A stretch of DNA of 64,000 nt from the NCBI RefSeq assembly GCF_003390935.1, contig NZ_QNQZ01000015.1:29139-93138 (forward strand), read 5' to 3'. Of the stretch, positions 18,838 through 28,189 are shown in pieces (the first letter of the stretch is position 1; every line of letters begins with the position of its first letter). Made by a program: the position numbers and the translations under genes. Source of the DNA: Lewinella sp. IMCC34191 (lineage in GTDB: Bacteria > Bacteroidota > Bacteroidia > Chitinophagales > Saprospiraceae). Under the pieces are notes generated by a model, which made no database searches, was not told the DNA's origin, and was given only the letters and a program-made list of their open reading frames with translations.

Positions 18838-18843
18838 AGCACC

Positions 18844-20121
18844 GTGAGAAAGGTACTGCGGCTGGGGAGGGTAGATGAGGATGTTCGGTTTTTGGAAGCG
18901 GAAAAAGCCGCTTTCCTGGATCGATACCACCACCGGCACGGCTTTGCAAACGGCGAGATCCGCTTTCGCGACGATAGCCGCAACTGCTGGTATTACTGGG
19001 AAAACCTGGCCGGCGGACCTATCCGTGATCTGACCTCATTTCTGCAGCAGGCGGGATTCATGCCCTACGCAAGCCACGACGGCATCTTCGGCTACGTGAC
19101 CCAGGCGGCGGTGCGGCTGTTTCAGGAGTACGTTCGTACCGTCAGCCACGCGGATCAACACGCTCGTCGCTCCCCACCGTGCTGGCCCGATGGGGTCGTA
19201 GGACAGGATACGCGATCCTATATCGACGACTGGAAGCGACGCGGACTGCGATGCCGTTGGTCGAATGGAGAACAGTCGCCGGATCATAAACGGTGGATTG
19301 GCTGGCTTAAGGCTGCCACCGCCCATTACCGCAGCCATCCGACCCCTTCGATGAAGCGGTTGGGGCAGACTACGCGGCGCGGCGATAGCTTGCCCCCCGC
19401 GGCGTGGACGTTCGCACCCGATGATACCCACCTGATCGGTGTTCGTCGCAATGCCGGGGAACGGATGGCATCGGACCGCCGCCCCCCGGATGATCTCTTC
19501 ATCCTGCTTCTCGCCGGACAGACCTTCTATTTCTGGGGGTCGACCGATCCGAATCCCAGCCCGGGTCGGGAAGGCTTCCTCGTGGAGGGGCAACACCGTT
19601 ACCGGCTCAACTGGCACAACATCGGCCAACAGCGGCGCGAAAAGATCTACAAAGCGGCCCGCCCGGCAGGGGAGGGGGTGATGGTCATCCGCGACGTGCA
19701 CGGCCACGACGCCCTGACGGATGCCAACCGTCGTGACGGATTTGACGTGCAGCCCAACCCGACCTTCAATATTCACTGGAGCGGTATGGGCATCAGCAAC
19801 TGGAGTGCCGGCTGTCAGGTGATCAGCGGAAAGAATTACCGCAACGATTCCGGTGACCTGATCAGTTGCGCGGACTACGTAGCCCGGACCGATCGGGAGC
19901 GCGGGGAGCGGCGCAGCGAGCAGGGACCCCGACTAACGATGGGCGCCTATACCGTGCTAAGCGATCTGGTGCTATGCTATACCCGGCAGCAAAATTTAGC
20001 GGAAAAGCCTACCTTTCTGTACACACTCATACCGGAAGAGGCCTTTGACGAGGTGGACGGCATTCGTCGGTCCGAGCTTTCCGATACGGTGCAAAGGCTA
20101 CGCTCCGAAGGCTTCTTCTAA
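18844..20121 (+). CDS. PG-binding-domain protein with His/SAGC active-site-like motif
   Basis: A protein of 425 residues from a GTG start, without a clear signal peptide. Residues of about 60-130 form a peptidoglycan-binding type-1 domain (IRDLTSFLQQAGF...DGIFGYVTQAAVRLFQEYV...DGVVGQDTRSYI). A second domain of about 220-360 contains WGSTDPNPSPGREGFLVEGQHRY and a motif with His311 and Ser321-Ala-Gly-Cys324 (NIHWSGMGISNWSAGCQVI). This recalls the H-x-S-x-GC motif of L,D-transpeptidases and phage-associated cell-wall proteins. A wall-acting enzyme is inferred; no assigned family was recognised with certainty. Confidence 0.55.
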   Translation: MRKVLRLGRVDEDVRFLEAEKAAFLDRYHHRHGFANGEIRFRDDSRNCWYYWENLAGGPIRDLTSFLQQAGFMPYASHDGIFGYVTQAAVRLFQEYVRTVSHADQHARRSPPCWPDGVVGQDTRSYIDDWKRRGLRCRWSNGEQSPDHKRWIGWLKAATAHYRSHPTPSMKRLGQTTRRGDSLPPAAWTFAPDDTHLIGVRRNAGERMASDRRPPDDLFILLLAGQTFYFWGSTDPNPSPGREGFLVEGQHRYRLNWHNIGQQRREKIYKAARPAGEGVMVIRDVHGHDALTDANRRDGFDVQPNPTFNIHWSGMGISNWSAGCQVISGKNYRNDSGDLISCADYVARTDRERGERRSEQGPRLTMGAYTVLSDLVLCYTRQQNLAEKPTFLYTLIPEEAFDEVDGIRRSELSDTVQRLRSEGFF

Positions 20122-20143
20122 ACACAAATCATAATCCCCAACC

Positions 20144-20524
20144 ATGGCGGAGAACAAATCACTGTGGGACTTCATCGAGGACATGGCAACGCTGGACGTC
20201 GTCACCCTCACCGGCAACCTGACCGTAAAGGTCAATGATCTGCAGACGGAGGGATCCATCGACGGAACGGACAAGCCGATCAAGTTTGCCGGCATCATGC
20301 AGCAACTGGAAGGAAACATCCTGAAGAAGGACGCCAAAATCAGTGCCCTCGCTGCTACCCACGTATCCATCGACAAGGATACCGTGACCTTCGTCAAGGA
20401 AAATCTTTCCCCGGAGGAGGCCGTTTATCTGGACTTCCACAACGAGACCGTCAAGGCGGCGGGCATTGCGCGGGCGGCCATGGCCGACGGTATTGCCAAG
20501 CTCTTCGTCGGAAACAAAAAGTAG
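20144..20524 (+). CDS. Small soluble protein of unknown function in the PPK2 cluster
   Basis: A protein of 126 residues, acidic and without hydrophobic segments. The first half looks like beta-strands (VVTLTGNLTVKVNDL, IKFAGIMQQLEGNI), the second like helices (SPEEAVYLDFHNETVKAAGIARAAMADGIAKLF). No family recognised. It is flanked by 22 and 6 bases from the genes before and after, so it is almost certainly co-expressed with the wall-binding protein and the 606-residue protein. Confidence 0.6.
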   Translation: MAENKSLWDFIEDMATLDVVTLTGNLTVKVNDLQTEGSIDGTDKPIKFAGIMQQLEGNILKKDAKISALAATHVSIDKDTVTFVKENLSPEEAVYLDFHNETVKAAGIARAAMADGIAKLFVGNKK

Positions 20525-20530
20525 CCGATA

Positions 20531-22351
20531 GTGCGGGTTACCGAGCTCATCGAGGGTGCCCGCCGTCTGCAGGACGGGAAACAACGCGAAAGGGGAGCGG
20601 CCCAGGTACGTACGGCCGTCGAAGAGGAGATGCCCTTACGCTACGCGATGCCCCTGCCTCCGGAGGTGGAGACTACATTCCATCGCCGGGGCCAGCCGAC
20701 GCGAACCCGACGCGGGCAGTGGCACGAACTCGTTCAGCACCTGACCGACCTGGCGTATCTGCGGCCTACGGAACTACAGGCTTGGCACGAACACCGGGAA
20801 GCGAGCAATCCGCCAACGGAAGAATTACTGCGGGCGGTAGTTGGAGGTGTGATAAATTTTGTCACAGAAGACGATTACGCCCCCCTTCGGATGCTTCCGC
20901 CACCGCCTGCCTTGTCGCTTAGGGAGCAAATAGAATGGACGGAGCGCTATCTGTCTACGGTCGTATTTCGCCTCTCGCAGCTAACAAGCTTCGACAATGA
21001 GCTCCCGGTCCGGACGGACTATCGCGTTGGGGAGCCAACGGCCTACGGACGCTCGCTGGCTTTTCGGATGCGGGCGCTGTTCTTTGATTACCGGAGCGCC
21101 CGCCATACCACCCGACGAAAGATCTATTTCGACGCTTCTTTACTTCCTCAGTTGGTTGCACTCACGTCATTCATTGCCGGTGCATCGACCCTGGCCCCTT
21201 CGGCCGGCGATGAGGGCGTGGACCCGGAATTGCAACGACTGCTACTCGACGGGGACCACCTCTTCGATGCCTATCGCGCGCAAAATCGGGTCGGTCCGGA
21301 TGGATCCGGTCGAATGTACCTTCAGTACCGGCTCCGGGCGGATAGTCCGCCCGTGGACGAGGCAGCGGATCGTCGGGAAGGTCGCCTGCGCCGTCGGGCG
21401 GAACGCTGGGTGCGGCGGAACGACGACCGACTAGATACCGGCAGCAATCATTTTGGGGTGCGGCTGATGCAGTTGAGCCTGTGGCGGGCAGGTTTCTACA
21501 CCGGCCGGCTGGACGGCGATGTTGGCCTGCTCACCCACCTGGCTTTAATTGGACTCATCGAGCAGGAGCGGGAATACGGCAACATTCGGGACCGCCGACT
21601 GGATCGCGTGCTCCTTCCGGTGACTGAAGGGACCGACTGGGTAGTCGACTTCAAATTACTGGCTCGCCTACTCGAACGCTACATCCCGCCGCCGCTCGAG
21701 GAGGCTAAACGGGAGGAAGACGAAATATGGGAGCGAATCCGCGCGTCGGGGCAGGAAGAGCAGCTTGACGAAGCTTTCGTCAGCCGGCAGCGCGAAGTGA
21801 AGCCCTACTACGGGGAGCTTGCCCGGCACCCCGCGCGGCGGGTGTACTACGGGATTCGGGGCCTGATCCGGGGAGCCTTCCGGGCGGTCGGGCGCATCAT
21901 CAAATGGGTCGGTGGGGTAGTGGAGGAAGTACTCGGCGCGGTATTTGACTTTGTCAAATCTCTGGCGAAGCGACTGCAAGAGGGCATCGGCATGTTTCTG
22001 GCCGGCTTTCGGTTTTTTGCTCACTACCTGCTGGGTAGACCGTTCATATCCTTGGGGGCGGAAGGAGAGGCCGGGCAGCACCCTGTACTATTTACCCGCT
22101 TTCGTATTGATTTCGATGTGGTTTCCTTCATCGATCGCGGGGCGGGTACGGAGGACGTAGCCCGGCATATGGCATACTTGCAAAGAACGAGAGCGGGCGC
22201 GACGTACTTTCTCGATGTCGTGGCCACCTGCTTGCAAACGGTAGCCCTGCTACAACCCCCCCTGGGCTGGTTGCGGCTGGCCGTTCTTCTGGCGCGGGTC
22301 GTACATGGTTTTCTACGGGACGATACCCGGCCCGCGAGAGCGGTTGCCTGA
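20531..22351 (+). CDS. Large protein with PG-binding-like segment and amphipathic C-terminal region
   Basis: A protein of 606 residues from a GTG start. The first 280 residues are Arg-rich and unrecognised. Residues of about 305-350 resemble a peptidoglycan-binding repeat (NHFGVRLMQLSLWRAGFYTGRLDGDVGLLTHLALIGLI). Residues of about 435-500 form long amphipathic or hydrophobic helices (RGLIRGAFRAVGRIIKWVGG, VEEVLGAVFDFVKSLAKRL, MFLAGFRFFAHYLLG), and the end is again hydrophobic (LQTVALLQPPLGWLRLAVLLARVV). Membrane contact is inferred. It is the last gene of the cluster. It could be an effector, a structural part or an envelope factor; nothing decides this. Confidence 0.55.
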   Translation: MRVTELIEGARRLQDGKQRERGAAQVRTAVEEEMPLRYAMPLPPEVETTFHRRGQPTRTRRGQWHELVQHLTDLAYLRPTELQAWHEHREASNPPTEELLRAVVGGVINFVTEDDYAPLRMLPPPPALSLREQIEWTERYLSTVVFRLSQLTSFDNELPVRTDYRVGEPTAYGRSLAFRMRALFFDYRSARHTTRRKIYFDASLLPQLVALTSFIAGASTLAPSAGDEGVDPELQRLLLDGDHLFDAYRAQNRVGPDGSGRMYLQYRLRADSPPVDEAADRREGRLRRRAERWVRRNDDRLDTGSNHFGVRLMQLSLWRAGFYTGRLDGDVGLLTHLALIGLIEQEREYGNIRDRRLDRVLLPVTEGTDWVVDFKLLARLLERYIPPPLEEAKREEDEIWERIRASGQEEQLDEAFVSRQREVKPYYGELARHPARRVYYGIRGLIRGAFRAVGRIIKWVGGVVEEVLGAVFDFVKSLAKRLQEGIGMFLAGFRFFAHYLLGRPFISLGAEGEAGQHPVLFTRFRIDFDVVSFIDRGAGTEDVARHMAYLQRTRAGATYFLDVVATCLQTVALLQPPLGWLRLAVLLARVVHGFLRDDTRPARAVA

Positions 22352-22360
22352 CTTAGCGGA

Positions 22361-23218
22361 TTAGGCCGGTTTCTGGGCTGCTTCGAAGAGATGGAGCAGA
22401 TCGCCCAGTCGACCTTTAAGTTCGGAGCGGTCGACGATGAAATCCAGGAAACCGTGCTCGAGCAGGAATTCTGACGTCTGGAAACCTTCCGGCAATTCTT
22501 TCTTGATGGTTTCCTTCACGACACGTGGGCCCGCGAAGGCGATCAGGGCTTCCGGCTCGGCCAGGTTGATGTCACCGAGCATGGCGTAGCTGGCGGTGAC
22601 GCCCCCGGTGGTCGGATCAGTCATCAGGCTGAAATAGGGGACACCCGCACGGGCCAGTTGACTCAGCTTGGCACTGGTTTTGGCCATCTGCATCAGGCTG
22701 AAGGCCGCTTCCATCATGCGGGCTCCGCCCGTCTTGCTGATGATCAGCAGGGGAGTGCGGGTTTTGAGGGCCTCGTCGATGGCGAAAGCAATCTTTTCAC
22801 CCACTACGCTGCCCATGCTGCCGCCGATAAAGCTGAAGTCCATGCAGGCAATCAGGAGGGGGCGGCGGTTGAGTTTCCCGCGGGCGACACGAATCGCATC
22901 AGCCAGGCCAGTTTTTTTCTTGGCCGCCTTCAGGCGGTCTTTGTAGGATTTGAGGTCCTTAAACTGCAGGACATCCACGGCTTCCATATCCGCTTCGTAT
23001 TCCTCGAAATTACCGTCGAAAATGAGGTTAAAGTATTCTTCCGATCCGATGCGCTCGTGGTAGTTGCAGCTCGGGCATTTGAAATCGTTCTCCCGCAGTT
23101 CCTTGCGGGTGACCGTTTCACTGCACCGCGGGCACTTATACCATAGTCCTTCCGGCGCTTCTTTTTTGTTCCGCGTTGCGGTCTGGATACCGTCCTTGAG
23201 TCGTTTAAACCATCCCAT
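22361..23218 (-). CDS. accD: Acetyl-CoA carboxylase carboxyltransferase subunit beta
   Basis: A protein of 285 residues from MGWFKRLKDG; an ATG three codons upstream (23227) would overlap the promoter. The N-terminal zinc ribbon uses Cys29, Cys32, Cys48 and Cys51. The crotonase-like core has GGSMGSVVGEKI, ISKTGGARMMEAAFSLMQMAKTSA and FSLMTDPTTGGVTASYAMLGD. It transfers the carboxyl group from biotin to acetyl-CoA, starting fatty-acid synthesis. accA is not in this window. Confidence 0.96.
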   Translation of the reverse strand: MGWFKRLKDGIQTATRNKKEAPEGLWYKCPRCSETVTRKELRENDFKCPSCNYHERIGSEEYFNLIFDGNFEEYEADMEAVDVLQFKDLKSYKDRLKAAKKKTGLADAIRVARGKLNRRPLLIACMDFSFIGGSMGSVVGEKIAFAIDEALKTRTPLLIISKTGGARMMEAAFSLMQMAKTSAKLSQLARAGVPYFSLMTDPTTGGVTASYAMLGDINLAEPEALIAFAGPRVVKETIKKELPEGFQTSEFLLEHGFLDFIVDRSELKGRLGDLLHLFEAAQKPA

Positions 23219-23224
23219 AGGGCG

Positions 23225-23255
23225 CAAAGGTACGTTGACCGCCGGACCTGGCCAA
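23225..23255 (-). promoter_or_regulatory. Promoter of accD, near-leaderless
   Basis: On the minus strand TTG (23255-23253) is followed after 20 bases by TACCTTTG (23232-23225). The box ends 6 bases before the accD ATG (23218), so the transcript would have almost no leader and cannot contain a ribosome-binding site. Confidence 0.5.
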
Positions 23256-23261
23256 TCGGAT

Positions 23262-23708
23262 TTAGTTCGTTCTGAGCAGGACCACGCCCCCGATTACGGC
23301 CGCGATTCCCAGGATGCGTAGCCAATTGACCGGATTCTGCGGGATTCCGAGTAAACCGTAGTGATCGATTACCAGGCTGAAGATCATCTGCCCGGCCACC
23401 GTCAGGCCGATGGTTACCGCCACCCCCAATCGAGGGGCCAGCACGATAATGGCGAAAACATAGAAGCCGCCGAGGACGCCCCCCATCCAGTAATACCAAG
23501 GGATTTCGAAAGCCCGGCGGACACTCCCCAACTGGACCCCCGTGAGGAGGCAATAGGCGAGGAGCGCGATCCCTCCGGTAACAAAGGAAATCAGGGCTCC
23601 GTAGACGGCGCTGCCCACGGCTTTCCCCATGCCGCTATTGAGGCCGGCCTGTACCGCCAGCATGGCTCCGGCTACGACGGCCATCAAAAAAAGGAGGAAT
23701 TGCTGCAT
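23262..23708 (-). CDS. DMT-superfamily membrane protein (YdcZ/DUF606 type)
   Basis: About 148 residues from MQQFLLFLMAVV (23708); an in-frame ATG at 23744 would add 12 residues of unlikely sequence. Five hydrophobic segments cover nearly the whole protein. The pattern GAMLAVQAGLNSGMGKAVGSAVYGALISFVTGG and the C-terminal NWLRILGIAAVIGGVVLLR match half-sized DMT transporters of the YdcZ group. These often work as pairs; no second copy is adjacent. Substrate unknown. Confidence 0.8.
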   Translation of the reverse strand: MQQFLLFLMAVVAGAMLAVQAGLNSGMGKAVGSAVYGALISFVTGGIALLAYCLLTGVQLGSVRRAFEIPWYYWMGGVLGGFYVFAIIVLAPRLGVAVTIGLTVAGQMIFSLVIDHYGLLGIPQNPVNWLRILGIAAVIGGVVLLRTN

Positions 23709-23755
23709 GGGCCTCGGTGGTACTACGTATGTTTGTCGCCGCAAAGTAGAAACTA

Positions 23756-24253
23756 ATGCTGAGAGAGTTTAATACCCTGACCGCCGAAGAGCAGCAGGTA
23801 ATGTTCGATGCCATCCCCCTGATCACCATTCTGGTGGGCGCCGCCGATAATCAGCTCGACGAAGTCGAGCTGACCGAAGCGCAGCGACTGGCCGACATCC
23901 GCAGCTACAATAATCGTGGTCGTCTGAATGCCTACTACGAGCAGATCGATGAAGGCCTGACTGACCGCATCCAGGAGCTGTACAACGGCATGACGAATGG
24001 CGTCGAAGCCCGGGAAAAGTACATTGTCAAGCAACTGAGCAAGCTCAATACGATCCTGCCTAAGCTACGCGAACCCTACGGCTACCTGTATTACCACAAT
24101 TTCCGCACTTTCGCGCGGCATATCGCGGAGTGCCACGGCGGCTTCCTTCGCTTCATTACGGTGGGGCCGAAAGAGGCTAAGGTGATGGAACTTCCCATGC
24201 TCCACCCGGTCCCCAAGCCACCGGAGGACGAGTTCCCCAATCTGCTCGGCTAG
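23756..24253 (+). CDS. Conserved-type cytosolic protein, TerB-like fold possible
   Basis: A protein of 165 residues, mostly helical and acidic, without signal or membrane segments. The N-terminus (LTAEEQQVMFDAIPLITILVGAADNQLDEVELTEAQRLADIRSY) resembles the acidic helices of TerB-like domains, but this is only a resemblance. No function recognised. A TATGTTTG box (23728-23735) lies 20 bases upstream of the start, which supports an independent promoter. Confidence 0.6.
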   Translation: MLREFNTLTAEEQQVMFDAIPLITILVGAADNQLDEVELTEAQRLADIRSYNNRGRLNAYYEQIDEGLTDRIQELYNGMTNGVEAREKYIVKQLSKLNTILPKLREPYGYLYYHNFRTFARHIAECHGGFLRFITVGPKEAKVMELPMLHPVPKPPEDEFPNLLG

Positions 24254-24304
24254 CCGAAGGCGTTTTGTTATGTGCCGCCGCCCGGGCTATTTTGACCCAA
24301 CCAA

Positions 24305-25624
24305 ATGAAACCTATGAGCAAGCTGGCACTCCATTGGCAAATCTTAATCGGCATGGCCCTGGGGGTGGGCTTTGGCGTCCTCGCGGCCAGTTTGGGCTGG
24401 GGCGACTTCGTTAGCGATTGGGTCAAACCCTTCGGCACGATCTTCATCAACAGCCTGAAGCTGATCGCAATACCCCTGATCGTTGCTTCCCTCATCAAGG
24501 GGATCACCGATTTAAAGGATATTTCCAAGCTCAGTACGATGGGCGTTCGTACCATCGGTCTCTACATCGGTACGACCGTAGTGGCGATCGTCGTAGGCCT
24601 GCTGATCGTGAATATCGTGGCTCCGGGTCGCAGCATCAACGAAACCACCCGCGATAACCTGCTTAACGATTTCGCGCAGGACGCCGGTAACCAGATCACC
24701 GCCGCCAGCGCGCAGGCCGAGTCTGGTCCGCTACAACCGCTGGTGGACCTCGTACCGGATAACATCGTCGCCGCCGCCAGCAGCAACGGGAATATGCTTC
24801 AGGTGATCGTGTTTGTCATTTTCTTCGCCGTGGGGCTTATCCTGATCGATCCAAAGCGGGCCCAGCCGGTAAAGGACTTTTTCGATGGCGTCAACGAGGT
24901 AGTGCTCAAGCTGATCGATCTCATTATGCTCGCCGCACCCATTGGGGTTTTCGCGCTCTTGGCGTCCCTCGTGGTGGAAGCACCTAGCAAAGACTTATTC
25001 GTGGCGCTCATCATGTACAGCCTTTGCGTATTGCTCGGCCTGGGTATTATGATCTTTGGGGTATACCCGATGCTCGTCAAGGTATTCACCGGTCGGAGCT
25101 ACCGCAATTTCTTTGCCGGCATGAGTCCCGCGCAACTACTCGCCTTCAGTACGAGTTCGAGCGCGGCCACCTTACCGGTCACCATGGAGCGGGTGGAAGA
25201 GCATTTAGGTGTTGACGAGGAGGTGACCAGCTTCGTGTTACCCATCGGCGCTACCATCAATATGGACGGAACCAGTCTTTACCAGGCTGTCGCGGCGGTG
25301 TTCATCGCACAGGCGTACGGCATGGGATTGGACCTGGGCGACCAGATCACGATCGTCGTTACCGCCCTGGCGGCCAGCATCGGTTCGGCTGCTGTGCCCG
25401 GGGCCGGCATGGTTATGCTCGTCATTGTGCTCGGCCAGGTGGGGATCCCCGAAGTGGGGCTGGCCCTGATCTTCGCCGTCGACCGTCCGCTGGATATGTG
25501 TCGTACCGTGGCCAACGTCACGGGTGATGCCACGGTGGCTATGCTGGTTGCCAAATCCGTTGGTAAGCTTGGGGAACCCCGAGAGCGGCAGCTGGACGAC
25601 TATTATCCGAACGCTAGTCGGTAG
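24305..25624 (+). CDS. Dicarboxylate/amino acid:cation symporter (DAACS family)
   Basis: A protein of 439 residues with the glutamate-transporter (GltPh) pattern. The serine-rich hairpin is AFSTSSSAATLPVTMERVEE, followed by the sodium-site motif NMDGTSLYQAVAAVFIAQ and the conserved HP2/TM8 block AAVPGAGMVMLVIVL...DRPLDMCRTVANVTGDA. It should import glutamate, aspartate or C4-dicarboxylates with sodium or protons across the inner membrane. MSKLALHW at 24314 is an alternative start. Convergent with the following lipoprotein gene, overlapping by 11 bases. Confidence 0.93.
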   Translation: MKPMSKLALHWQILIGMALGVGFGVLAASLGWGDFVSDWVKPFGTIFINSLKLIAIPLIVASLIKGITDLKDISKLSTMGVRTIGLYIGTTVVAIVVGLLIVNIVAPGRSINETTRDNLLNDFAQDAGNQITAASAQAESGPLQPLVDLVPDNIVAAASSNGNMLQVIVFVIFFAVGLILIDPKRAQPVKDFFDGVNEVVLKLIDLIMLAAPIGVFALLASLVVEAPSKDLFVALIMYSLCVLLGLGIMIFGVYPMLVKVFTGRSYRNFFAGMSPAQLLAFSTSSSAATLPVTMERVEEHLGVDEEVTSFVLPIGATINMDGTSLYQAVAAVFIAQAYGMGLDLGDQITIVVTALAASIGSAAVPGAGMVMLVIVLGQVGIPEVGLALIFAVDRPLDMCRTVANVTGDATVAMLVAKSVGKLGEPRERQLDDYYPNASR

Positions 25625-26126
25625 CCGGCCCGACCGCGATGTTGGCCAGCCGGTAGTAGCCGTCGGTAATCTCCATTTCAGGCACAAAGCCCAGCGGAAC
25701 GTCTCCGCCGTCGCCCACCTCGTCCAGCAGGCGCACACCGAATGCGTATTCTCCCGCGGGAAAATCCTCGGGAACCAGGAAATCGTAACTGAGCCAATTC
25801 GCCAGGTGCAGTTCACCAACGGTATTCGCCCCCGAGGGCAGGGAATAAACCTTGGCTTTCGGACCGGTCAGGATCGCCTCCATCGTATAGCGCGCATTTG
25901 GATCTACGCTGCCTACCGTGCGCCACTCCATCTGCACATCGAATTTTTCACCGGGGGCAACGGTTTTAGGGATGGTGAGGGCATACACGTAGTGGCCCAC
26001 TCCGTCGACCGGCTTGGTCACGACCTGGTCGCTTAGGTCGATGTTCTGCCGGTCTTCGTTCCCGCATGAAAATAGGCACAGCAGAATGGAAAGGAGCAGG
26101 TAAGGGATAGGAGGCGTCATGGTCAT
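25614..26126 (-). CDS. Lipoprotein of unknown function
   Basis: A protein of 170 residues with a lipobox (LLCLFSC, Cys about 21) followed by a beta-rich domain that looks immunoglobulin-like (VAPGEKFDVQMEWRTVG, ARYTMEAILTG, PEDFPAGEYAFGVRLLDEVGDGGDVPLGF). It is probably anchored in the outer or inner membrane; role unknown. MTPPIPY at 26120 is an alternative start. Its end overlaps the transporter gene. Confidence 0.65.
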   Translation of the reverse strand: MTMTPPIPYLLLSILLCLFSCGNEDRQNIDLSDQVVTKPVDGVGHYVYALTIPKTVAPGEKFDVQMEWRTVGSVDPNARYTMEAILTGPKAKVYSLPSGANTVGELHLANWLSYDFLVPEDFPAGEYAFGVRLLDEVGDGGDVPLGFVPEMEITDGYYRLANIAVGPATD

Positions 26127-26416
26127 AAGATCACGCGAAGCATGCTTAATGTTTGCCCCGCAAAGATGTTAAACGCCATCCCCGGCCGAACTACCGTTAC
26201 CCGTTACGTATTTGTCCATATAATATGGGGACTTCCCACCCTGTATGCCGGATAGGCCAGCCAAAATCCGGATTCTGCCTACCTTGTTGTGTGGCTTCCA
26301 CCCGGAGGCTTGCTATTGACCGGGTAAGGAAGAAAAGCGGACGGACACGTTCGCTTCCTCCTATTCCGTTTTTGTTAGAGTCACTGTACAACTTACGACG
26401 CCAAACCACTTAGTAG
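26127..26416. other. 290-base intergenic region between divergent genes
   Basis: No convincing gene. It separates the starts of the lipoprotein (minus) and LysM (plus) genes and should hold both promoters. I see no clear TAnnTTTG box, hairpin or repeat. Confidence 0.35.
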
Positions 26417-28144
26417 ATGAGATCACTTTTCGTAATACTTGCCAGCCTGTGGTGGGGGCAAGGCTACGCCGCACAGGTCTATCTTCTTTTCAGCCAAGAA
26501 TGCGGGGAACGTATTCGCTACGAACGCACGGTGGAGGATGTCGCCCAGATGGACTACTTTTCCTATAGTTTGCCGGCCGGCTTCGGTATGCGGATGCTAC
26601 TGGAAACCGACGCCGCCGGCGCAACGGTCCGTAACCGCCGCCCCGAGGAGGCGCTTTCCTGTGCCAGTTTTACCATAACGGAAGATCAGGCGGCACGCAT
26701 TAACGACGGGGTGGATCACCTATTTATGCTGACAGCTTTACCAGACGGTGGTTACCGCCAGGAACCCGTACTTATGGCGGCCATCCTGCATGAGATGGAC
26801 GGTCGCATCAGCTATCGGTCGCCCCTGGCTTCCTATTCATTCGACCGGGAAAACAGCGTCATTGGTGTCAATTTGGATACGGGAGAAGAAGGCGCGGATG
26901 TTCAATTCGAAGGACAGCAGGGTAGCGGCTGCGAACGAACCTACCTCCTCCGGCAGCATAAGCCGGGAACCGCCTATCCGTATATGACGTACCGCATCGC
27001 TCCCGATCTGGGTGTGGTCGAACGTCACCTGACCGGCGACGGCCGCTTTAGCAAGGGTGAGTCCATTGTTGCGGTCCATGTAAATCAGCAAGGGCTTTCG
27101 GAGTATTTACAGGGCAACTGCGAAAAGTCCACCCCGGCGACCACCTTCGTTCCCCTCTACATCGAGCCCGACCCCGTAACCGCCGCAAATCCAGCCGGCC
27201 CACAAATCGCCGAGGCGGAGACCAAAACCGTCGAACCTACGCCGACTACCGCTTCGAGCGGAGCGGCGTACACTACCACGCCATCCATTACCGCCGAACC
27301 GGCAACGATACACACCGTCTCCGCCGGTGAAACCCTTTATGCCATTTCCCGTCGCTACGGGGTTACCGTCATGGAAATTCAACAAGCCAATCAGCTCAGC
27401 GGCAGTACGATTAATATCGGGCAGCAGCTGGTGATAGCCGGCAGCAGAGCCACGGCACCGGCACCGGCAACTTCGCAAGTAAATATTCCTCCGTCCGCGG
27501 ATCCGATGCCTACTCCTGCCCAATCCTCCCAAGTGCAGGTGGTCGTCCCCCCCGCGGCCGACGCGCAGCCACCTTTAAACCCGTCTTCGTCCACACCACA
27601 GCCCGTGTACGGTAGCGAAAACACTTCCGAATATCACGTTGTAAAAGCAGGGGAAACATTCGCCAGTCTTGCCAGACGCTACGGCTACACTACCGAGCGC
27701 TTCAAGGAATTCAATAACATGTCGGAAGCACCCGTGGCGCTGGTCGGTCAGCGATTAAAAACAAGCCACTGCAGTTGTCCGCCGACAGCGGAAGAGAATA
27801 GTCGACCGGCGCCAGCTACCACGGTGGATGTCCCCTCCGCTCCCGAAGATTATCCCGTCTCCTATCCCACTTCCCAGCCGGTTGTGCCTCCGTCACAGTA
27901 CCAACCCGTGAGTACGATGGACGAAGGCGGTACGAACGAGGAGGAATACAGCAGGCCGAATATCGGTCCACCTGCCTACGGCGCCCCGCTGGAGCAAGAC
28001 CGCGCCGTTCACGTTGTCAAGGACGGAGAAAGCCTTTACGGTATTGCCCGGCAATACCGGATGACCGTAGAGGAACTAAGGGAGTTGAACGAATTACTAC
28101 CTGCTGACGTGATCGTTCCTTACCAAAAGCTATACGTAAACTAA
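26417..28144 (+). CDS. Secreted protein with three LysM domains
   Basis: A protein of 575 residues with a signal peptide (MRSLFVILASLWWGQGYAA). An unrecognised N-terminal domain of about 200 residues containing several cysteines comes first. Three LysM motifs follow, at about 297-343 (HTVSAGETLYAISRRYG), 410-450 (YHVVKAGETFASLARRYG) and 530-575 (VHVVKDGESLYGIARQYR). Long Pro/Thr/Ala linkers separate them. LysM domains bind peptidoglycan, so this is a periplasmic or outer-envelope protein; the N-terminal domain may be the functional part. Confidence 0.75.
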   Translation: MRSLFVILASLWWGQGYAAQVYLLFSQECGERIRYERTVEDVAQMDYFSYSLPAGFGMRMLLETDAAGATVRNRRPEEALSCASFTITEDQAARINDGVDHLFMLTALPDGGYRQEPVLMAAILHEMDGRISYRSPLASYSFDRENSVIGVNLDTGEEGADVQFEGQQGSGCERTYLLRQHKPGTAYPYMTYRIAPDLGVVERHLTGDGRFSKGESIVAVHVNQQGLSEYLQGNCEKSTPATTFVPLYIEPDPVTAANPAGPQIAEAETKTVEPTPTTASSGAAYTTTPSITAEPATIHTVSAGETLYAISRRYGVTVMEIQQANQLSGSTINIGQQLVIAGSRATAPAPATSQVNIPPSADPMPTPAQSSQVQVVVPPAADAQPPLNPSSSTPQPVYGSENTSEYHVVKAGETFASLARRYGYTTERFKEFNNMSEAPVALVGQRLKTSHCSCPPTAEENSRPAPATTVDVPSAPEDYPVSYPTSQPVVPPSQYQPVSTMDEGGTNEEEYSRPNIGPPAYGAPLEQDRAVHVVKDGESLYGIARQYRMTVEELRELNELLPADVIVPYQKLYVN

Positions 28145-28189
28145 TGGGGGACTAACCGACTTCTAGCATAGCAGCCCCAAACTTCCTTC

